Of a stretch of 64,000 bases of DNA, positions 9,818-18,833 are shown piece after piece. The notes below the pieces were generated by a model. It worked only from the letters and a program-made list of their open reading frames with translations. It did not search any database and was not told where the DNA came from. Made by a program: the position numbers and the translations under genes. Within the stretch, counting starts at the first letter, position 1; every line of letters starts with the position of its first letter. Origin of the DNA: CAWHQZ01 sp963831645 (GTDB lineage: Bacteria; Pseudomonadota; Alphaproteobacteria; Rhizobiales; Aestuariivirgaceae); NCBI GenBank assembly GCA_963831645.1, contig CAWHQZ010000012.1:1-64000 (forward strand). Reading direction: 5' to 3'.

Positions 9818-10843
9818 ATGGCGGCTGGCGGCGCGCTCGTGCGAATGGTGCACGCGGTGTGGACGCCCCTCGTCCTCACAGTAGCCCTCACGCTCCTGGT
9901 CGGCGCCGTCGCCGCCACCGGCGACGGCGTTCTGGCGCGAACGGTCACCGATGCGTTGATCCGCATGATTCTGGTGATCGGCCTCTACATCTTCATCGGC
10001 AATTCGGGCGTCCTCGCCTTCGGCCACATCGCCTTCACGATGATCGGGGCCTATGCGACGGCGTGGTTCACCCTGCCGCCGCTCAAGAAAAGCATCGCCC
10101 TGCAACTGCCGTCATTGCTGGCCGAGCAGCAGTTGCCCATGGTTCCTTCGGCAATCGTGTCGGCGGCGCTGGCTGCATTGGTCGCCCTGGTCGTCGGTGT
10201 CCCGATCATGCGGCTGGGGGGCATCGCGGCGAGCATCGCGACCCTGGCGGTCCTCGGCATGTTCTACACCTTCTACATGAATTGGGCGCCATGGACGATG
10301 GGCGCCGCAACGCTTCCGGGCATCCCCATTTACGTCGACATGTGGGTGGCCCTCGGCTGGGTGATCGTCGCCGTGGCGGCGGCCTTCGCCTACCAGCAGT
10401 CGCGCTTCGGCCTTGCCTTGAGGGCCTCGCGCGAGGATGAGTTTGCCGCCCGAGCGGCAGGCATCGATATCTGGGCCCAGCGTCTCATCGCCTTCGTGCT
10501 CAGCGCCGTCTTCATGGCGATCGGCGGCGTGCTCCAGGCCCATTTTCTCGGCTCCATCGCGGTCAAGAATTTCTGGCTGGGTCTCACCTTCGTGTCGATC
10601 GCGATGCTCATGGTCGGCGGCCAGCGCAGCTTGACGGGAGCGGTGACCGGCGCCGTGCTGGTCTCGATCATCGTCGAGATCCTGCGCCAGTTCGAGGCCG
10701 GGATGACCGTCGGGGGCACGCTCATTCAACTCCCTCCAGGCGCCCGCGAGCTGGGCATCGCTCTCGTGATGCTGTTGATCCTCATCTTTCGACCCTGGGG
10801 CGTCACCGGAGGGCGCGAGATTCCCTGGCCGTTCCGGCGTTGA
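9818..10843 (+). CDS. livM: Branched-chain-type ABC permease LivM
   Basis: An intact 341-aa permease: IRMILVIGLYIFIGNSGVLAFGHIAFTMIGAYATAWF is the LivM signature, followed by VVGVPIMRLGGIAASIATLAVLGMFY, the cytoplasmic coupling segment SRFGLALRASREDEFAARAAGID, and MLMVGGQRSLTGAVTGAVLVSIIVE. About 8-10 membrane segments can be traced. ATG at 9818 lies 2 bp after the livH stop. It should pair with LivH and be energised by LivF/LivG, encoded convergently just downstream. Confidence 0.88.
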   Translation: MAAGGALVRMVHAVWTPLVLTVALTLLVGAVAATGDGVLARTVTDALIRMILVIGLYIFIGNSGVLAFGHIAFTMIGAYATAWFTLPPLKKSIALQLPSLLAEQQLPMVPSAIVSAALAALVALVVGVPIMRLGGIAASIATLAVLGMFYTFYMNWAPWTMGAATLPGIPIYVDMWVALGWVIVAVAAAFAYQQSRFGLALRASREDEFAARAAGIDIWAQRLIAFVLSAVFMAIGGVLQAHFLGSIAVKNFWLGLTFVSIAMLMVGGQRSLTGAVTGAVLVSIIVEILRQFEAGMTVGGTLIQLPPGARELGIALVMLLILIFRPWGVTGGREIPWPFRR

Positions 10844-10868
10844 GCGGCCGATGATCGAAAGGCGGCCC

Positions 10869-11589
10869 TCAACCCGGTGCAACTCGGGCCTGGCCGAAAT
10901 AGGCCTCTTCCACCTCGCCGTCGCCGAGCTCTGAACTGCGGCCATGCAGCTCGATCCTGCCGGTGCGGACCACGTAGATGCGATCAGCGTTCTCCAGGGC
11001 GCGGTGGGTGCTCTGTTCCACGACGAGCAGCGTAAGGCCGTCGTCGCGCAAGCTGTGCAGGATGCGATAGACTGTCGCCACGACGAGGGGCGCCAGACCG
11101 AGTGCCGGCTCGTCGAGCAGCATCAGGCTGGGCCGCGTCATGAGCGCGCGTGCGATGACCAGTTGCTGCTGCTCGCCGCCTGAGAGTTTCCCGGCGGTGG
11201 TCGACAGGCGGCTGCGCAAGAACGCAAACTCGCCCACGAGGCGCTCGAAGTCGCGCTCGACCTCGTCACGATCCTTCCGCATCTGGGTGCCGATACGAAG
11301 ATTTTCTTCGACCGTCAGTTGCGTAAACACGTGCCGCCCCTCCGGCACCAGGCTCAAGTCCTCTGCGCGCGATATCCTCAGGCGCCGCCCCCAGAGTCGG
11401 TACGCCGTCCAGAAGTATTGTTCCCCGCGCCGGTGCGAGGACGCCGGCGATCGCCAGCAACGTTGTCGATTTTCCGGCGCCGTTGGGTCCGACGAGGCTG
11501 ACGATCTCCCCGCGATCGACGTGCACCGAAATGCCGCGCACGGCCGGCACGCGGCCGTAGCTGACGTGCAGATCATCGACTGTGAGCAC
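10869..11589 (-). CDS. livF: Branched-chain-type ABC ATPase LivF (one frame break)
   Basis: It begins GTG at 11589 after [42 protein letters not shown], Walker A PNGAGKST. At about 11385 the frame changes. The rest reads [25 protein letters not shown] signature LSGGEQQQL, Walker [33 protein letters not shown]. 'PEGR-FTxLTVEENL' is characteristic of LivF. The start overlaps the end of livG by 17 bp. The gene is tail-to-tail with livM. Confidence 0.86.
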
Positions 11590-12343
11590 GACCCTGCTCC
11601 GACTTGCTGCCCAGATAGGCGCGGATGACGTCGGGATGCCGTCGTATTTCATCGGGCGTTCCCTCGGTGATCGTCCTGCCGACATCGATGACATGCACGC
11701 GCCGGCAGGCGCCCATGACGACGCGCATGTTGTGATCGATCAGCAGGATGCCGCAGCCGAAACGTTCGGGAATGCGGGTAATGAGCGCCATCAGATCGTC
11801 GCACTCCGCATCCGAGAACCCTGCCGCGGGCTCATCGAGCAGCAGGAAGCGGGGCGCCGTCGCCAGGGCCCGGGCGATGCCGACCCAGCGCTCCTCCCCA
11901 TAGGTCAGTGAATCAGCCCGGTGATGCGCCTTGTGTTCGAACTGGATCCACTCGAGCATCTCCGCCGCGCGCAGCCGTGCCGCGCGGCGCGACATCCCGG
12001 AACCGACGGCGGCCGCCTCCAGGTTCTCGATTACGGCGAGGTCGCGGAAGAGACGCACCGCCTGAAAGGTGCGCGCGAGCCCCGCCCGGGCGATTTTATG
12101 GGCAGATAACCTGGTGATATCGATGCCGCCGAGGCTGACGCGCCCCCGGTTGGGGCGCTGAAAGCCGGTGAGCACGTTCACGAGCGTTGTCTTGCCCGCT
12201 CCATTGGGGCCGATCAGGCCGAGAACTTCCCCCGCGCCCAATGTGAGGCTCACGCCGTCGATCGCCGTCAATCCCCCGAAGGCGACGCCGACGTCTCTGG
12301 CTTCGAGCTTCAGCGTATCCGCCCCGCCAGCCTCATAAGCCAC
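11573..12343 (-). CDS. livG: Branched-chain-type ABC ATPase LivG
   Basis: An intact 256-aa ATPase with Walker [16 protein letters not shown], the LivG-type Q-loop region [21 protein letters not shown], Walker [17 protein letters not shown] and the H-loop [31 protein letters not shown]. The ABC signature is degenerate ([16 protein letters not shown]). livG precedes livF on the minus strand. The promoter should lie in 12344-12480, the only intergenic space upstream. Confidence 0.88.
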   Translation of the reverse strand: MAYEAGGADTLKLEARDVGVAFGGLTAIDGVSLTLGAGEVLGLIGPNGAGKTTLVNVLTGFQRPNRGRVSLGGIDITRLSAHKIARAGLARTFQAVRLFRDLAVIENLEAAAVGSGMSRRAARLRAAEMLEWIQFEHKAHHRADSLTYGEERWVGIARALATAPRFLLLDEPAAGFSDAECDDLMALITRIPERFGCGILLIDHNMRVVMGACRRVHVIDVGRTITEGTPDEIRRHPDVIRAYLGSKSEQGRAHSR

Positions 12344-12488
12344 GCCCGACCGCTCCCAACAGGGTCCTGACCATGGGTCTTTACAAGGCAGACCTTGGCC
12401 AACTCGATGCTACGCGGGCCGGGTGAGTTCCACAATGTCAAGGGTTGCGCCTGAGTTCCGGTCGCCCAACGTTCACGTATTAAGAGTG

Positions 12489-12707
12489 CTATGGCGCTGG
12501 ACGGCAACCCATTTGAGCAGTCCCGCCTCCAACCCTCGACCCGGAACTCCAACGCAGATCTCGGCCAAGTTCGATGAACTCCTTCACGCGCGAGATTGCC
12601 GGATGCCGCCATAGCAGGTACATATCGACGCGGCAGGGCGTGCCGCTCAGCTTCCGCACACTGACATTCTTTCCGAAGTAGTTCCGGAAGCAACTCGGAA
12701 CTCTAGC
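12489..12707 (-). pseudogene. C-terminal remnant of a LysR-type regulator
   Basis: A minus-strand stretch reads ARVPSCFRNYF...VRKLSGTPCRVDMYLLWRHPAISRVKEFIELGRDL. This resembles the last ~55 residues of a LysR effector-binding domain (the 'xPxxVDMYLLWxxHPxISRVxEFxxxLxxx' end). No helix-turn-helix or N-terminal two thirds is present: the upstream sequence is higA. I read it as a decayed fragment left by a rearrangement. Confidence 0.4.
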
Positions 12708-12715
12708 CATCGTGC

Positions 12716-13106
12716 TCAAGCCGATCGGGAAGCCTTCCGGCTGCCGGTGGTTCTGGGGCGAAGTGCAGGCTTGGCCGGGGCCGCGGCTCCGAGAGCTGCT
12801 CCGAGATGGCGGATGCTCATCGCCGGGCGTCGCGGCAGGCGCACCACGAGGTCGAGCTCGCCGCCTATTGCCTGCACGTAGCTGCGCAGGGTCGAAAGAT
12901 AGAGATCGGTCTGTTTTTCGATCTTCGACACGGATGGCTGTTTGATTTTCAGGGCGCTCGCTACCTCGGTCTGGGCTTTGCCTGCAATCCGTCGTAGCTC
13001 TCGCAGGCTCTCCACTTCGTGCTTCAGCCTCCGATACTCGGCCGCGATGCGTTTCCGCCGTTCGGCCGGAAGCTCGGCAATGATCTGAATTCAGATTCCG
13101 GCCCAT
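12716..13106 (-). CDS. higA: HigA-like XRE antitoxin (one frame break)
   Basis: A helix-turn-helix antitoxin: IIAELPAERRKRIAAEYRRLKHEVESLRELRR, then the XRE core AGKAQTEVASALKIKQPSVSKIEKQTDLYLSTLRSYVQAIGGELDLVVRLP. That is the pattern of antitoxins encoded after a Gp49/HigB-type toxin. The ATG at 13106 (MGRNLNS) lies 4 bp after the higB stop, but the frame changes at about 13090 before the conserved part. A GTG at 13015 would give an HTH-only protein. The C-terminal ~35 residues (GAALGAAAPAKPALRPRTTG) are low-complexity and may be altered by the adjacent junction. Confidence 0.75.
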
Positions 13107-13110
13107 TCCA

Positions 13111-13470
13111 CTATTCCTTCTTAGCACCTTTCAAGCTCGCCAGGTATGTCGAGAACCGATGGTCGGCCTTCGCGATCAGTCGCCTGTAGAAGCGCTTGCG
13201 CCGGACTTATCCCCGGCGACCAGCAGAATCGCCTTCCTTTCAGGACTGAACGCAAATGCAGCTCTCCATTCGCCACCGGACGCCTCTGAATCGGAGTTCC
13301 TTCATGTTGCTGTGCTTCGAACCCTTGAGCGTATCCACGTGCGGACGGCCAAGTCGCGGACCGTAGTCGGCCAGCAGCCTGGCGGCCGCGAGCAACCCGT
13401 CCTGGACAGCTTGTCCGAAGGCAAGGAACTCCGCTTCGAAAACGTCATGGAACTCGACGTCCCACGCCAT
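13111..13470 (-). CDS. higB: HigB/Gp49-type mRNA interferase toxin (two compensating frame breaks)
   Basis: Starts MAWDVEFHDVFEAEF, then ARLLADYGPRLGRPHVDTLKGSKHSNMKELRF, the classic HigB (phage Gp49-like, RelE fold) pattern. The conserved centre AAFAFSPERKAILLVAGDKSG is in a second frame (about 13250-13180). The C-terminus KRFYRRLIAKADHRFSTYLASLKGAKKE returns to the first. The net length, 119 codons, is exactly what the family has, so the two indels cancel in length. Toxin-first order with higA is typical of higBA. Confidence 0.75.
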
Positions 13471-13473
13471 TTC

Positions 13474-13493
13474 ATATAGCCTTTAAGCTATAT
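13474..13493. promoter_or_regulatory. Inverted repeat upstream of higB, probable operator
   Basis: ATATAGC-N6-GCTATAT is a perfect 7-bp inverted repeat beginning 4 nt upstream of the higB ATG, where the HigA dimer would be expected to bind. The truncated hicA stop codon (13488-13490) lies inside its right arm. The operator role is inferred from symmetry and position. Confidence 0.55.
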
Positions 13494-13613
13494 GCAGTCA
13501 ACGCCTGATGGCATGGGAGCTTGGCGGTTGATGTAAACGGTGTGGTTCTTCCCTTCCCGCAGCAACTCACAGCGGTGTTCCTCGATATGGCGTACGAGGT
13601 CGCGCCGCTTCAT
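13488..13613 (-). pseudogene. hicA: Truncated HicA-like toxin fragment
   Basis: A 41-codon frame: MKRRDLVRHIEEHRCELLREGKN, then HTVYINRQAPMP. The first 30 residues match HicA mRNA interferases (MKRxDLxRHLxxHGCxLLREGxxHxVYxNR, with the catalytic His in GKNHTVY). The second half (the usual '...STVPRHxEIxxxLARKICRDLGI') is missing and replaced by sequence that ends inside the higBA operator. The start overlaps the hicB stop by ATGA as in intact hicBA operons. It is too short for a functional HicA fold. Confidence 0.65.
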
Positions 13614-13807
13614 GCGGCGGGTACATCAATGCGCTCGCGTATGACCTTGCGACCAGCGACGTACTCTTCAGCCAGCGCGCGATTGGCATCGAGCACAAGC
13701 TCTATGGCCTCGACGAGGTTCTCGCGCGCTTCCCGAAGCGTGCCGCCTTGCGTGTTGGCGCCAGGCAGTTCCTCGACGAAGGCGACGTTCTTGCGGTTTA
13801 CACCCAC
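13610..13807 (-). pseudogene. hicB: HicB-like antitoxin lacking its first strand
   Basis: The frame reads VAFVEELPGANTQGGTLREARENLVEAIELVLDANRALAEEYVAG, the HicB partial-RNaseH fold pattern (WVAxVPELPGxNTQGxTxEEAxxNLxEAIxLxLE). The usual first ~10 residues (a beta strand, 'MxYTAVIxxD') are absent. The only start, GTG at 13807, lies inside the last codons of the FAD oxidase gene. It is followed by the truncated hicA. Both ends of the hicBA pair are therefore damaged. Confidence 0.65.
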
Positions 13808-15154
13808 GGGCAGTTGGAGTTCCGATCGCCGAACGTGCGTCCCTGCGGCGTAGCGGCTGAGCCCGAACGGCGCCAGCTCCGGCGACGGTCTCGCCGGTGA
13901 CGAGGTGCTTGGCCACGCAGCTTGCCGACGCCGATCATTTTGTAGCCGTGATTGCTGAATCGGCCACCATGTAGGCGTTGTCGGCGACCCAGTCGAAGAT
14001 CGGCACCGAGTCCGGGCGTGAAGGCGCCGATGCCGCCGTTGCGGCGCTTCTTGAATTGACTGCCGGTAGCCCTTGAAGCGGTCGAACAGGTAGGCGAGCG
14101 TCGCCATGTAGTAGTCCTCGAACCACGGATCGGCCTGGTACTCGTCGTTCGCGTGGCCGTAGGGGTCGAGCGTCGCCTTGGGTCCCATCTTGATCGGGAT
14201 GGTGCCGCCCTGCACGCCCGGCGCGCCCACCCGCTCGGCCGCGTAGCGCACATACATATAGAAGTGCTTGTCGGGAAACTCCTGGCCGTCTTCGGTGACG
14301 ACCGGCGTGTTCATCAGCTCGACATGCAGCACCGGCGGGTCGCGATCGTCGGCCGTGCGATAGCGGTGGCCGTCCTTGAGGTAGACCTCGCCTTCGAGCA
14401 GCCGCCAGTAGGTCCACATGTCCTGGTTTTTGGCGACGCCGCCGTCGGGATAGCGCATGTCGAGCTTGTCCGGCAGCTTCAGCCAGTCCCAGTGCTGGGT
14501 GATCCAGGCCCCGGCGCAGATCACCACGCAGTCGGCCTTGATGTCGCCGTGCGTCGTCTTGACCGCGGCGATGCGGCCGTTCTGCATGTCGTAGCCGTTG
14601 ACCGCCGAGCCGAAGATGCAGCGCACGCCCCATTGCATCGCATTTGTTGTGAAGACCCTGCACCGCGAGGTGGGTGCCGGCATAGCCCGACGGCTTTTCG
14701 TGCAGCACGACATCGGCCCGCTCGACGTTGAAGTCGGGCCAGACGGACTTGAGGAAGCTTCTTGGCCTCCTTGCCGACATAGACATCCGACGGGTAGCCG
14801 GCGGCGTTCTGGCTCTTGTGCATTTTCTCGTAGTCGGCCTCCTGGTTCGCCTCGCCGACCGAAACGTAGCCGACCTGCTGGAAGCCGAAGTTCGACCGGG
14901 TCGGACTGCCAGACGTCGACCGAGTGACGCAGGATGGTGTGCAGGGGCGAGGTCATGTAGAGGTTGCGCACGCATCCGCAGGCGATGCCGGTGGCGCCCG
15001 CGCCGGGCCCGGTCTTGTCGAGCAGCACCACGTCGGAGCCCTTGCCCTTGCCGGACTTTTCCAGCGCCATGGCGAGATGCCAGGCGGTCGACATGCCGTG
15101 CATGCCGGCGCCGACGACGACATAGGCGGCTGACTTGGGCAGTGAGATGTCCAT
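13798..15154 (-). pseudogene. FAD-dependent oxidoreductase (DAO family), frame broken many times
   Basis: The N-terminus has a Rossmann FAD motif (AAYVVVGAGMHGMSTAWHLA), then GPGAGATGIACGCVRN. Central blocks are DCVVICAGAWITQHWDWLKLPDKLDMRYPDGG and TYWRLLEGEVYLKDGHRYR. The C-terminus reads SNHGYKMIGVGKL, APFGLSRYAAG and RTFGDRNSNCPWV at the stop. These blocks lie in all three frames and at least seven frame changes are needed to join ~450 aa. Sarcosine- or glycine-oxidase-like amine oxidation is the family's usual reaction. It lies 19 bp downstream of the desaturase gene, in the same direction. Whether the damage is real decay or sequence error cannot be told here. Confidence 0.7.
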
Positions 15155-15173
15155 CGGGAAAATCCTTTCGGTG

Positions 15174-16121
15174 TCAGGTAAACAGCCGCTTGTATCTGGG
15201 CAGGCTCTGCATGTTGGGATGGGCCACCGGCTCCTTGGGTGTCAGCAGCCAGCGCCGCGCCAACTCACCGTAGCCGCCCATGAGGTAGGCGCAATTCTCC
15301 GTGAGCAGACGTTCTCTGTTGCCGCGGTAGAAGGCCGGCAGACGGTACCACGCGAGCTGCGGTTCCTCATGGTGCGGCATATGCAGGTTGTTGTTCAGGT
15401 AGAGAAGCGAAACCACAGGATTGGTTTCGACCACGATGATGCGGCATGAAGCCTCGTCATGGGCGCGATGCTCGGCATAGGAACGCATCATCGTCAGCGA
15501 ATTGCCCCAGTAGGCGATCGCGAAGATGTAGTAGAGGAACGGCATGCCGCAAACGAGGCTGACCCATCCGTAAACCATTGCGATGCCCGCAAGATGGAGC
15601 GCCCAGGCCTTGGTAGTTTGCCGGTCGCCGCTCACCATGAGCCGGAGCTCGGCCGTCGTGAAGCGAACCGTGGCGATCGCCGGCCCGAGGATGAAGCGTC
15701 CCAGCATCGAGTTGTTGAGCTGTAGAGGCGCTTGAGAAGGGCGGGGGTTCCGGCCCAGGCCTGGGGGTCCAGGTAGAAGGACTCCGGATTCGAGCACCGG
15801 ATCGGTCAGATCGTCGTTGCGGTGGTGCGTGAGATGCAGCTTGCGGTAGCGGCGATAGGGAATCCACAGTGACAGAGACGGGAAGACCAGCAACTCGTTG
15901 ACGAGCGGACTGCGCGTCGGATGACCGTGAATGGCCTCATGCTGCAGTGATCCGTGCAGGCAGACGAGGTATGCGCCGACCGGACACAGAATCCACCAGG
16001 GAACGTCGGTCCAGTTCCAGGTCAAAACTGCGAATACCGCCCAAAACGCAATAATCAGTCCCCAGGTCGGCCACTCGAATGGGCGCGGCTCGGTATTGGC
16101 GTAGCGGAATTTCGAACTCAT
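15174..16121 (-). CDS. Membrane fatty-acid desaturase (compensated frame excursion)
   Basis: A di-iron membrane desaturase of about 315 aa with the three histidine boxes: HEAIHGHPTR, HLTHHRND and HMPHHE. Hydrophobic pairs are LIIAFWAVFAVLTWNW, WILCPVGAYLVCLHG, GWVSLVCGMPFLYYIFAIAYW. Between about 15785 and 15725 the expected ESFYLDPQAWAGTPALLKRLY sequence is in another frame, so two compensating indels sit there without stopping the main frame. ATG at 16121 is preferred to an upstream start. It is divergent from the XRE regulator and followed by the FAD oxidase, suggesting a small regulated lipid or amine-lipid operon. Confidence 0.82.
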   Translation of the reverse strand: MSSKFRYANTEPRPFEWPTWGLIIAFWAVFAVLTWNWTDVPWWILCPVGAYLVCLHGSLQHEAIHGHPTRSPLVNELLVFPSLSLWIPYRRYRKLHLTHHRNDDLTDPVLESGVLLPGPPGLGRNPRPSQAPLQLNNSMLGRFILGPAIATVRFTTAELRLMVSGDRQTTKAWALHLAGIAMVYGWVSLVCGMPFLYYIFAIAYWGNSLTMMRSYAEHRAHDEASCRIIVVETNPVVSLLYLNNNLHMPHHEEPQLAWYRLPAFYRGNRERLLTENCAYLMGGYGELARRWLLTPKEPVAHPNMQSLPRYKRLFT

Positions 16122-16217
16122 TTCGTTTGCCCCAACCGGGGGTAACAGGGACAAAAGGCCAATTCCATGATACGATGCGCACAATTCGTTGATTTTGGTG
16201 AACTAAAGGCGACTATT

Positions 16218-16236
16218 GTTGACCATTGTCATCAAC
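16218..16236. promoter_or_regulatory. Inverted repeat in the desaturase/XRE divergent promoter
   Basis: GTTGA-N9-TCAAC lies 10 nt upstream of the XRE regulator start within the 124-bp divergent intergenic region. It is a candidate binding site for that regulator. Short arms make it a weak call. Confidence 0.35.
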
Positions 16237-16245
16237 TAGACCTAC

Positions 16246-17091
16246 ATGCAAAAGCGAGACACGGTCGATACCTTTCGCCGCCGCCTCAATGAGCTGATCG
16301 CCCGGACAGGGTACTCCCGCGCCCAGTTCGCTTCGCGAGCCGGTCTCGACCGCTCCACTCTGACCCAGCTCCTGGCCGAGGCCAACGTCCGCCTGCCGCG
16401 GGCCGAAACGATTGCCCGCATCGCCGCCCGCCACAGCTCATCGGTCGACTGGCTGCTGGGTCTTTCCCAAAGAGATGAGGTAGCCGCCGATATCGTGCCG
16501 CAGCTGGTCATCGAAACCGACGCCGGAAGCCCGGCCGATGAGCGGCTCACGCGCTGGCATGAGGAGGCAAGCGGCTTCAAGGTACGCTACGTGCCGGCCA
16601 GCCTGCCGGACCAGCTGAAGACCGACGCACTCATCTCGTATGAGGCGGGCAAGCTCGGTGGCGCGCTGGCCGATGCCTGGTCGGGGGTTGCCCGCGCCCG
16701 CATCGCCCATGCGCGCCGCCCCGACAGCGAAATCGAAGTGTGCACGTCGGTGCAAAGCTTCGAGCTCTTTGCCAAGGGCGAGGGTACCTGGTCGGCGTTT
16801 CCCGCCAGGGAACGAAAGCTGGCGCTGGAGCACGCGGTGGCCTTTCTCGACGCGCTCTATCCCGCCTACCGGTTGTTCCTCTACGATGGGCGGGAGCGGT
16901 ATTCGGTGCCCTATACCGTGTTCGGGCCCATGCGAGCCGCGATCTATGTCGGGGATATGTACTTCGTATTCACCTCCACCGAACATATCCGCGAACTTAC
17001 CCGCCACTTTGATAACCTGATCCGGTCGGCGCGCTGCCAACCCAACGAAGCAGCGGCGCTGTTGCGGAAACTAGGCGCCAAAATCGAGTAG
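16246..17091 (+). CDS. XRE-family transcriptional regulator with C-terminal sensor-like domain
   Basis: An intact 281-aa protein. Residues 10-65 are an HTH (FRRRLNELIARTGYSRAQFASRAGLDRSTLTQLLAEANVRLPRAETIARIAARHSSSVDWLLGLS). The remaining ~200 residues form a mixed alpha/beta domain (ALEHAVAFLDALYPAYRLFLYDGRERYSVPYTVFG) resembling a ligand-sensing module, not a protease. It is transcribed away from the desaturase-FAD oxidase pair and is the obvious candidate regulator of that operon and of itself. The ligand is unknown. Confidence 0.82.
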   Translation: MQKRDTVDTFRRRLNELIARTGYSRAQFASRAGLDRSTLTQLLAEANVRLPRAETIARIAARHSSSVDWLLGLSQRDEVAADIVPQLVIETDAGSPADERLTRWHEEASGFKVRYVPASLPDQLKTDALISYEAGKLGGALADAWSGVARARIAHARRPDSEIEVCTSVQSFELFAKGEGTWSAFPARERKLALEHAVAFLDALYPAYRLFLYDGRERYSVPYTVFGPMRAAIYVGDMYFVFTSTEHIRELTRHFDNLIRSARCQPNEAAALLRKLGAKIE

Positions 17092-17097
17092 CCAACC

Positions 17098-17340
17098 TTT
17101 GGAGCATGATCCGGAACCCACCGTCATCCCCCGCGAAAGCGGGGGATCCAATGGTGGATCTGACGCGTGGCAAGGCCTCCACGTACAACCTTCGCATCGT
17201 CGGCGCGGTTGGACCGCTTCATTGGATCCCCTCTTTGCGAGGGGATGACGACTTTGTTTCTCTCGCCCACCAAACCGCCATCCTCCACGCACAGCCTTCG
17301 ATCGTCGGCGCTGCTGCCCTCGCGGAAAATGCTGTAAGCA
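17098..17340. repeat. REP-like doublet bounded by GAGCATG/ATGCTGTAAG ends
   Basis: Hairpins ATCCCCCGC-GAAA-GCGGGGGAT (17126-17147) and ATCCCCTC-TTTGC-GAGGGGAT (17226-17246). The second and its flank match 8660-8718. The left edge GGAGCATGATCCGGAA and the right edge CGGAAAATGCTGTAAG resemble the two ends of the palindromic repeat at 63834-63950. This suggests a composite small repeat into which REPs were inserted. It occupies the whole gap after the XRE gene. Confidence 0.6.
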
Positions 17341-17364
17341 ATCGACCCAACCGATGTGCGGGTC

Positions 17365-18175
17365 ATGTCCGTAATTACTCTTCCCATGTACGACTGGCCG
17401 GAAGTGCGCGAGGCCACCGACTCCTGGGCTGCCGGCCTGGCGCGTCATCTCGCCGAGCTGGGGTTAGCGGGAATCGAGCAAGGTCTCGTTCGGGCGAGCG
17501 ACCACTATGCCGCCTGGGCGCGAGCCGACCTGCTGCTGAGCCAGACCTGCGGCTATCCCCTGACGCATGGGTTTGCGAAGACCCTGCGGCTCGTGGCGAC
17601 GCCGCACTATCGCTGCGACGGCTGCGACGGGCCCCGCTATCGCAGCATCGTGTTCGTGCGCGCCGGATCTTCCGTTCGTGTCACTGGACGACCTTGACGG
17701 ATGCGCGCGCCGCCTTCAACACGCGTGACTCGATGTCCGGCATGCTGGCGCTGAAGCTCGTGTTCGCGCCGCTCGCCGGCCGGCGGCGGTTCTTTGCCGG
17801 CGCGATCGAGACCGGCAGCCATGTCGAGTTCGATGCGGGCAGTGGCGGAGGGAAAGGCCGACGTCTGCGCCGTCGATTGCGTTACCGTCTGCTATGCCGA
17901 GGCGATATCGAAACTCGCTGCTGGAAGGTCTCGTGGAGATCGCCCGCTCGCCCGCCGTTCCAGCGCTTCCCTATGTCACCTCCGCTCGCACCAGCGAACG
18001 CGACGTCGCCCTGCTGCGTCGGGCAATCCGCGCGGCCACCGCCGATGAATGCCTGCGCGAGGCGCGTTCGGCGCTGTTCATCGAAGGCTTCTCGGAGCTC
18101 ACGGACGCGGACTATGCCGTGATTCCGCGTCTCGAGGACGCCATTCCCGCCACCGCCAATGTCGGGCTTTGGTGA
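17365..18175 (+). CDS. PhnD/phosphonate-type substrate-binding protein (frame breaks)
   Basis: Pieces in several frames assemble into a ~270-aa protein of the PhnD-like solute-binding family: SVITLPMYDWPEVREATDSWAAGLARHL, LLLSQTCGYPLTHGF...LRLVATPHYRCDGCDGPRYRSIVFVR, then RAAFNTRDSMSGMLALKLVFAPLAGRRRFFAGAIETGSHV, ADVCAVDCVTVCYAE, and finally ERDVALLRRAIRAAT...IPRLEDAIPA. The frame changes at about 17690, 17830 and 17900. No signal peptide and no partner permease or ATPase is encoded nearby, so it may be an orphan sensor or scavenging protein. It ends 2 bp before the GST gene. Confidence 0.72.
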
Positions 18176-18177
18176 AG

Positions 18178-18813
18178 ATGATCGATCTCTACACCTGGAG
18201 CACGCCGAACGGTCGCAAGATATCGATTGCGCTCGAGGAAATGCAGCTCGAATACAAGGTTTGGCCGATCAACATCGGCACGGGCGAGCAGTTCGCGCCC
18301 GAGTTTCTCAAAATTTCGCCCAACAACAAGATCCCGGCGATCATCGACCGCGATGCGCGCCTGGCGCTCTTCGAATCGGGCGCCATCCTGATGTATCTCG
18401 CCGACAAGACGGGGAAGTTCTTTCCGCAAGGCGGCGAGCCGCGCCTCAGGGTCATCGAATGGCTGATGTGGCAGATGTCGGCCATCGGCCCCATGCTTGG
18501 CCGCGCCCACGCCTTCCTGCACTTCAATCCGGGCAAGGCTCCTTTTGCGGAAGAGTGGTTTGCCGAGGAAGCGAGGCGGCTCTACGGCGTGCTGGACCGC
18601 CAGCTTGCCGCCACCGGCTTTCTCGCCGGCGAGTACTCGATCGCCGACATGGCGACGTTTCCCTGGATCGCGCGACACGAATGGCAGCGTATCGATCTCG
18701 GCTCCTACCCCAACGTGAAGGACTGGTACCTGAGGCTTGCGGCGCGGCCGCCGGTCATCAGGGGCTATGCCGTGCCGGACCCTGCCGCCAAAATTCCGCT
18801 GCCGCCGGCTTGA
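18178..18813 (+). CDS. Glutathione S-transferase (YfcG/Ure2p-like)
   Basis: An intact 211-aa GST. The thioredoxin-like N-terminal domain opens MIDLYTWSTPNGRKISIALEEM (the TPNGRK motif of the Nu/YfcG class, disulfide-bond reductases acting on glutathione), with the cis-Pro in SPNNKIPAI and ESGAILMYLADKTGKFFP. The helical C-terminal domain has EYSIADMATFPWIARHEW. ATG at 18178 lies 2 bp after the preceding stop, so it is co-transcribed with the PhnD-like gene. Confidence 0.85.
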   Translation: MIDLYTWSTPNGRKISIALEEMQLEYKVWPINIGTGEQFAPEFLKISPNNKIPAIIDRDARLALFESGAILMYLADKTGKFFPQGGEPRLRVIEWLMWQMSAIGPMLGRAHAFLHFNPGKAPFAEEWFAEEARRLYGVLDRQLAATGFLAGEYSIADMATFPWIARHEWQRIDLGSYPNVKDWYLRLAARPPVIRGYAVPDPAAKIPLPPA

Positions 18814-18833
18814 ACCTCTTGACAGTGATGTCG

